From positions 1-6,471 of the forward strand of contig JAESQI010000191.1 of assembly GCA_016765255.1 (NCBI GenBank): 6,471 bases of DNA. Reading direction: 5' to 3'. The notes under the pieces were generated by a model. It did not search any database and was not told where the DNA came from. It saw only the letters and a program-made list of their open reading frames with translations. The translations under genes and the position numbers were made by a program. How positions within the stretch are numbered: position 1 is the stretch's first letter; each line of letters begins with the position of its first letter. Of the stretch, positions 5,946 to 6,471 are shown piece after piece. The stretch is from Robiginitomaculum sp. (GTDB lineage: Bacteria > Pseudomonadota > Alphaproteobacteria > Caulobacterales > Maricaulaceae).

Positions 5946-6471
5946 ATGAACAGAAATGACAAAGCACTGGTACTATTTTCTGGCGGTCAAGACTCAGCCA
6001 CGTGCCTCGCGTGGGCACTAGAGCGATTTGACATTGTCGAAACGATTGGTTTTGATTATGAACAACGCCACACCATAGAAATGCAGTGTAGGTTGGATGT
6101 TCTGGCCCGTATGCGACACTCTTTCCCAAAATGGGCAGAACGTATGGGGCAGGATCATGTGCTTGATTTGTCGGTTCTGGGCGAAATAAGTGAGAGTTCT
6201 CTCACGCGCGATATTGAAATTAGTGACAATGAAGACGGGATTCCCAATACATTTGTGCCGGGGCGTAATTTGATATTTTTAAACTTTGCTGCGGCTGTTG
6301 GATATAAGCGCGGCATTCATACCTTGATTGCGGGTATGTGCGAGGCGGATTTTTCAGGCTATCCAGATTGCCGTAAAGATACTTTGGACGCGACACTACA
6401 CGCTCTATCTCTCGGGATGGACACAGAGTTTCATTTGCACACACCTTTGATGTTTCTCAGTAAGGCGGGTG
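5946..6471 (+). CDS. queC: 7-cyano-7-deazaguanine synthase QueC (partial, 3' end missing)
   Basis: The first 175 residues of QueC are present; the gene runs off the right edge with no stop. QueC uses ATP and ammonia to turn 7-carboxy-7-deazaguanine into preQ0, the precursor of queuosine in tRNA. Seen: the PP-loop SGGQDS (12-17), FDYEQRH (36-42), the substrate-site block NTFVPGRN (101-108), and SGYPDCR (137-143). All are family hallmarks. The zinc-binding cysteines expected near the C-terminus lie beyond the window, which should hold roughly the first three quarters of the protein. The ATG is the first one after an in-frame TAG at 5910. The nearest purine-rich site is AAGAGG (5924-5929), 16 bases upstream, rather far. 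It is divergent from the anchored-protein gene. No other queuosine gene is in view. E39 sits where most relatives have Gly or another small residue. Confidence 0.95.
   Translation, partial: MNRNDKALVLFSGGQDSATCLAWALERFDIVETIGFDYEQRHTIEMQCRLDVLARMRHSFPKWAERMGQDHVLDLSVLGEISESSLTRDIEISDNEDGIPNTFVPGRNLIFLNFAAAVGYKRGIHTLIAGMCEADFSGYPDCRKDTLDATLHALSLGMDTEFHLHTPLMFLSKAG

Noticed and set aside
5866..6129. Open frame of 87 codons on the minus strand opposite the queC start
   Set aside because: It lies mostly antisense to the strongly supported queC, has no family-like motif and no ribosome-binding site that I can see.
6220..6444. Open frame of 74 codons on the minus strand inside queC
   Set aside because: It is fully antisense to conserved QueC motifs and its translation looks like a shadow frame.
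1..6471. CRISPR array, insertion sequence, tRNA or attachment site
   Set aside because: I found no regularly spaced repeats, transposase-like frame, terminal repeats with target duplications, or tRNA cloverleaf when reading both strands by eye.

Overview
The window looks like a piece of an alphaproteobacterial chromosome. It holds seven protein genes, one of them cut by the right edge, and ordinary intergenic gaps. The assignment rests on protein character. The QueC start and its FVPGRN and SGYPDCR blocks, the MsbA-related ABC exporter (resembling the type catalogued as MsbA_rel), the YqeY protein and the short MaoC protein with an NPQPLHID motif all resemble alphaproteobacterial versions as I remember them. 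Base composition is moderate rather than GC-rich, which leans towards a marine or other low-GC lineage; I cannot place it more precisely. I see no mobile element, CRISPR array, tRNA or rRNA.

Left part, plus strand: yqeY (15-476) is followed after 61 bp by a DUF1643 protein (538-1044). The gap carries two adjacent short palindromes. Next comes a 138-bp spacer of about 23% G+C by hand count (1045-1182). It ends in a perfect 10-bp inverted repeat whose right arm covers the only ribosome-binding-like bases of the next gene. That gene (1183-2868) encodes a 561-residue class V-fold PLP enzyme. It keeps the PLP lysine and a cysteine-desulfurase-like cysteine block, and has a cysteine-bearing C-terminal tail.

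Middle part, minus strand: three genes read leftwards and may form one transcript. They are a membrane-anchored or secreted protein of unknown function (5838-5329), a MaoC-like hot-dog hydratase (5253-4795) and a full-length ABC exporter (4750-2852). The exporter's 3' end overlaps the 3' end of the PLP enzyme gene by 17 bp in convergent orientation.

Right edge, plus strand: queC (5946 onwards) starts the 7-deazaguanine (queuosine precursor) pathway gene and runs off the window. It is divergent from the unknown secreted protein, and their shared gap holds two small back-to-back palindromes.

The genes do not form an obvious single pathway. Most look like housekeeping or accessory metabolism. 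I do not see a convincing new multi-gene system. The items most worth a second look are the PLP enzyme with its unusual leader, the unknown anchored protein, and the palindromes placed at gene starts.
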